From an uncultured Propionibacteriaceae bacterium (GTDB lineage Bacteria; Actinomycetota; Actinomycetes; Propionibacteriales; Propionibacteriaceae): a DNA stretch of 25,293 nucleotides. Both the position numbers and the translations under genes were made by a program. Below, in pieces: positions 23,886-25,293 of the stretch (positions are counted from its first letter, which is position 1; each line of letters begins with the position of its first letter). The notes beneath the pieces were generated by a model. The model ran no database searches and was not told the origin of the DNA. It was given only the letters and a program-made list of their open reading frames with translations. The stretch spans positions 1 to 25,293 of the forward strand of contig CALLVV010000026.1 of NCBI GenBank assembly GCA_938012815.1, read 5' to 3'.

Positions 23886-24635
23886 CTACTTGCCGTCACC
23901 CTTGAACAGCGACTTGATGAGGTCACGGTTCAGCTGGGAGATGGATTCCAGTGGGATGCCCTTCGGGCAGACCGCAGCACACTCCCCGATGTTGGTGCAG
24001 TTACCGAAGCCCTCCTGGTCGTGCTGGGCGACCATCGACTTCACGCGACGGTAGCGTTCCGGCTGCCCCTGCGGGAGCATCGCCAGGTGGGTGATCTTCG
24101 CCGACGTGAACAGCATCGCGGAGCTGTTCGGGCAGGCCGCGACGCAGGCACCGCAGCCGATGCACGTGGCGTTGTCGAAAGCCTTGTCGGACTCCCGCTT
24201 CGGGGCAGGGGTCGCATGGGCGTCGGGGGCGGAACCCGTGTTGGAGGAGATGTAGCCACCGGACTGGACGATCCGGTCCAGCGCCGTGCGATCCACCGCG
24301 AGATCCTTGATGACCGGGAACGCCCCGGCTCGCCAGGGTTCGATCTCGATCGTAGCCCCGTCGGCGAAGGAACGCATATGCAGCTGACAGGTGGTGGTTG
24401 CGGAACCGCCGTGGGCAATGCCATTGATCACGAGACCACACATGCCGCAGATGCCCTCGCGGCAGTCATGGTCGAAGGCAACCGGTTCCTCGTTCGCGTC
24501 CGTGAGCTGCTCGTTGAGCATGTCGAGCATCTCCAGGAAGGACATGTCCGGGGACACGCCGTCGATGTCGTACTCGGCCATCGCGCCCCTCGAATTGGGG
24601 CCGGCCTGGCGCCAGATGCGCAGCTTGAGCTTCAC
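23886..24635 (-). CDS. sdhB: Succinate dehydrogenase/fumarate reductase iron-sulfur subunit
   Basis: SdhB carries electrons between the flavin of SdhA and the quinone site. The 249-residue protein has the N-terminal ferredoxin domain with the [2Fe-2S] ligands CREGICGMCG and a later Cys in TTTCQLHM. The C-terminal domain has CIGCGACVAAC and CTNIGECAAVCPKGIP, with the Cys pattern for the [4Fe-4S] and [3Fe-4S] clusters. The start MKLKLRIWRQAGPN matches the actinobacterial menaquinone type (as in Corynebacterium), where sdhC comes before sdhA. In propionic fermentation the same complex can work as fumarate reductase, so direction is not fixed by sequence. The GTG start at 24633-24635 overlaps the sdhA stop by four bases (GTGA). 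Confidence 0.95.
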   Translation of the reverse strand: MKLKLRIWRQAGPNSRGAMAEYDIDGVSPDMSFLEMLDMLNEQLTDANEEPVAFDHDCREGICGMCGLVINGIAHGGSATTTCQLHMRSFADGATIEIEPWRAGAFPVIKDLAVDRTALDRIVQSGGYISSNTGSAPDAHATPAPKRESDKAFDNATCIGCGACVAACPNSSAMLFTSAKITHLAMLPQGQPERYRRVKSMVAQHDQEGFGNCTNIGECAAVCPKGIPLESISQLNRDLIKSLFKGDGK

Positions 24636-25293
24636 TTGTAACTCCGTTGCTTCAGTTCGATTGCCTTGTAGACGAGTGGCTCGCGATGCAGGATCGGTTT
24701 GTTGCCCTCACCGGTCCACTCCCAGGCCGCGACGTAGAGGAACTCGTCGTCGTGACGCAGCGCCTCGCCCTCCTCGGTCTGGGACTCGGCCCGGAAGTGA
24801 CCACCGCAGGACTCGCGACGGTGCAGGGCATCGATGCACATCAGCTCACCCAGCTCGAAGAAGTCCGCGACCCGCCCTGCGCGTTCGAGGGCCTGGTTGA
24901 AATCCTCGTTGACACCGGTGACGCGCACATTCCGCCAGTACTCCTCACGGAGTTCGCGGATGAGGCCGATGGCCTTGACCAGCCCTTCCTCCGTGCGGTT
25001 CATTCCGCAGTACTCCCACATGATCTGCCCCAGTTCCTTGTGGAAGGAATCCACGGATCGGGTGCCCTGGATGCTCAGCAGCTTGTAGACGCGTGCCGTG
25101 GCGGTCTGCAGTGCTTCGACCACCGCCGGGTGCTTGTCCGAGATCTTCTCGAAGGGGCCGTCGGCCAGGTAGTCGTTGATCGTGTTGGGAAGCACGAAAT
25201 ACCCGTCGGCGAGCCCCTGCATCAGCGCCGATGCGCCGAGGCGGTTCGCGCCGTGGTCGGAGAAGTTGGCCTCGCCGCCCACGTACAGGCCGG
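24632..25293 (-). CDS. sdhA: Succinate dehydrogenase/fumarate reductase flavoprotein subunit, C-terminal part
   Basis: The gene runs out of the window at 25293, so only about 220 C-terminal residues are seen. They begin LYVGGEANFSDHGANRLGAS, the conserved stretch of the FAD-binding domain. The helical C-terminal domain follows, with LGQIMWEYCGMNRTEEGL, the conserved arginine and glycine run HRRESCGGHFRAE (usually ESRGGHFRED), and FLYVAAWEW. The last residues are QRSYK. SdhA oxidises succinate or reduces fumarate with covalently bound FAD; the active-site part is outside. The stop overlaps the sdhB start, indicating coupled translation. sdhC would be expected upstream, beyond the window. Confidence 0.94.
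   Translation of the reverse strand, partial: GLYVGGEANFSDHGANRLGASALMQGLADGYFVLPNTINDYLADGPFEKISDKHPAVVEALQTATARVYKLLSIQGTRSVDSFHKELGQIMWEYCGMNRTEEGLVKAIGLIRELREEYWRNVRVTGVNEDFNQALERAGRVADFFELGELMCIDALHRRESCGGHFRAESQTEEGEALRHDDEFLYVAAWEWTGEGNKPILHREPLVYKAIELKQRSYK

Noticed and set aside
1..25293. CRISPR arrays, tRNA or rRNA genes, intact insertion sequences
   Set aside because: I saw no regularly spaced repeats, no cloverleaf with the T-loop consensus, and no transposase with terminal inverted repeats.

Overview
The window looks like a high-GC actinobacterium of the Propionibacteriaceae, of the oral Arachnia/Pseudopropionibacterium kind. This rests on gene content (actinobacterial order rplS-lepB-rnhB-DUF2469-yraN-comM-dprA, a menaquinone-type sdhAB, ilvBNC with a leader-peptide attenuator) and on a 1125-residue protein that I read as the pyrophosphate-dependent PEP carboxykinase known from propionibacteria. 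Taxonomy is inferred; no search was run.

Positions 1-3000 (+ strand) hold the 3' end of one ilvC, a GT4 glycosyltransferase and leuB. This block is visibly richer in G+C, especially at third codon positions, than the rest. It also carries a second ilvC although a complete ilvC lies at 9405-10436. The compositional change seems to fall inside leuB, near 2550. The block is therefore either acquired DNA (an Actinomyces-like donor is a guess) or an assembly join. A perfect 15-bp hairpin at 3011-3044 separates leuB from the convergent flotillin gene.

Positions 3059-12871 are all on the - strand: flotillin and NfeD (membrane microdomain pair), a superfamily II helicase with membrane segments that is broken by a frameshift near 7131, a NiaP-like niacin transporter, and the branched-chain amino acid operon ilvB-ilvN-ilvC. 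Upstream of ilvB are a TTGACA promoter, a ten-codon leader reading frame (MTNNQLVIV) and an intrinsic terminator, which together form a classical attenuator. The leader peptide mRNA appears to be leaderless.

Positions 13230-17750 (+ strand) hold a secreted triple-SH3/RlpA-like cell-wall protein and the PPi-type PEP carboxykinase, which would link PEP and oxaloacetate in propionic fermentation. About 630 bases without a convincing gene follow.

Positions 18384-25293 are on the - strand: a conserved housekeeping series (rplS, lepB, rnhB, DUF2469, yraN, comM, dprA) with several overlapping stop/start codons, and upstream of it the end of sdhA followed by sdhB. I saw no tRNA, rRNA, CRISPR array or intact insertion sequence.
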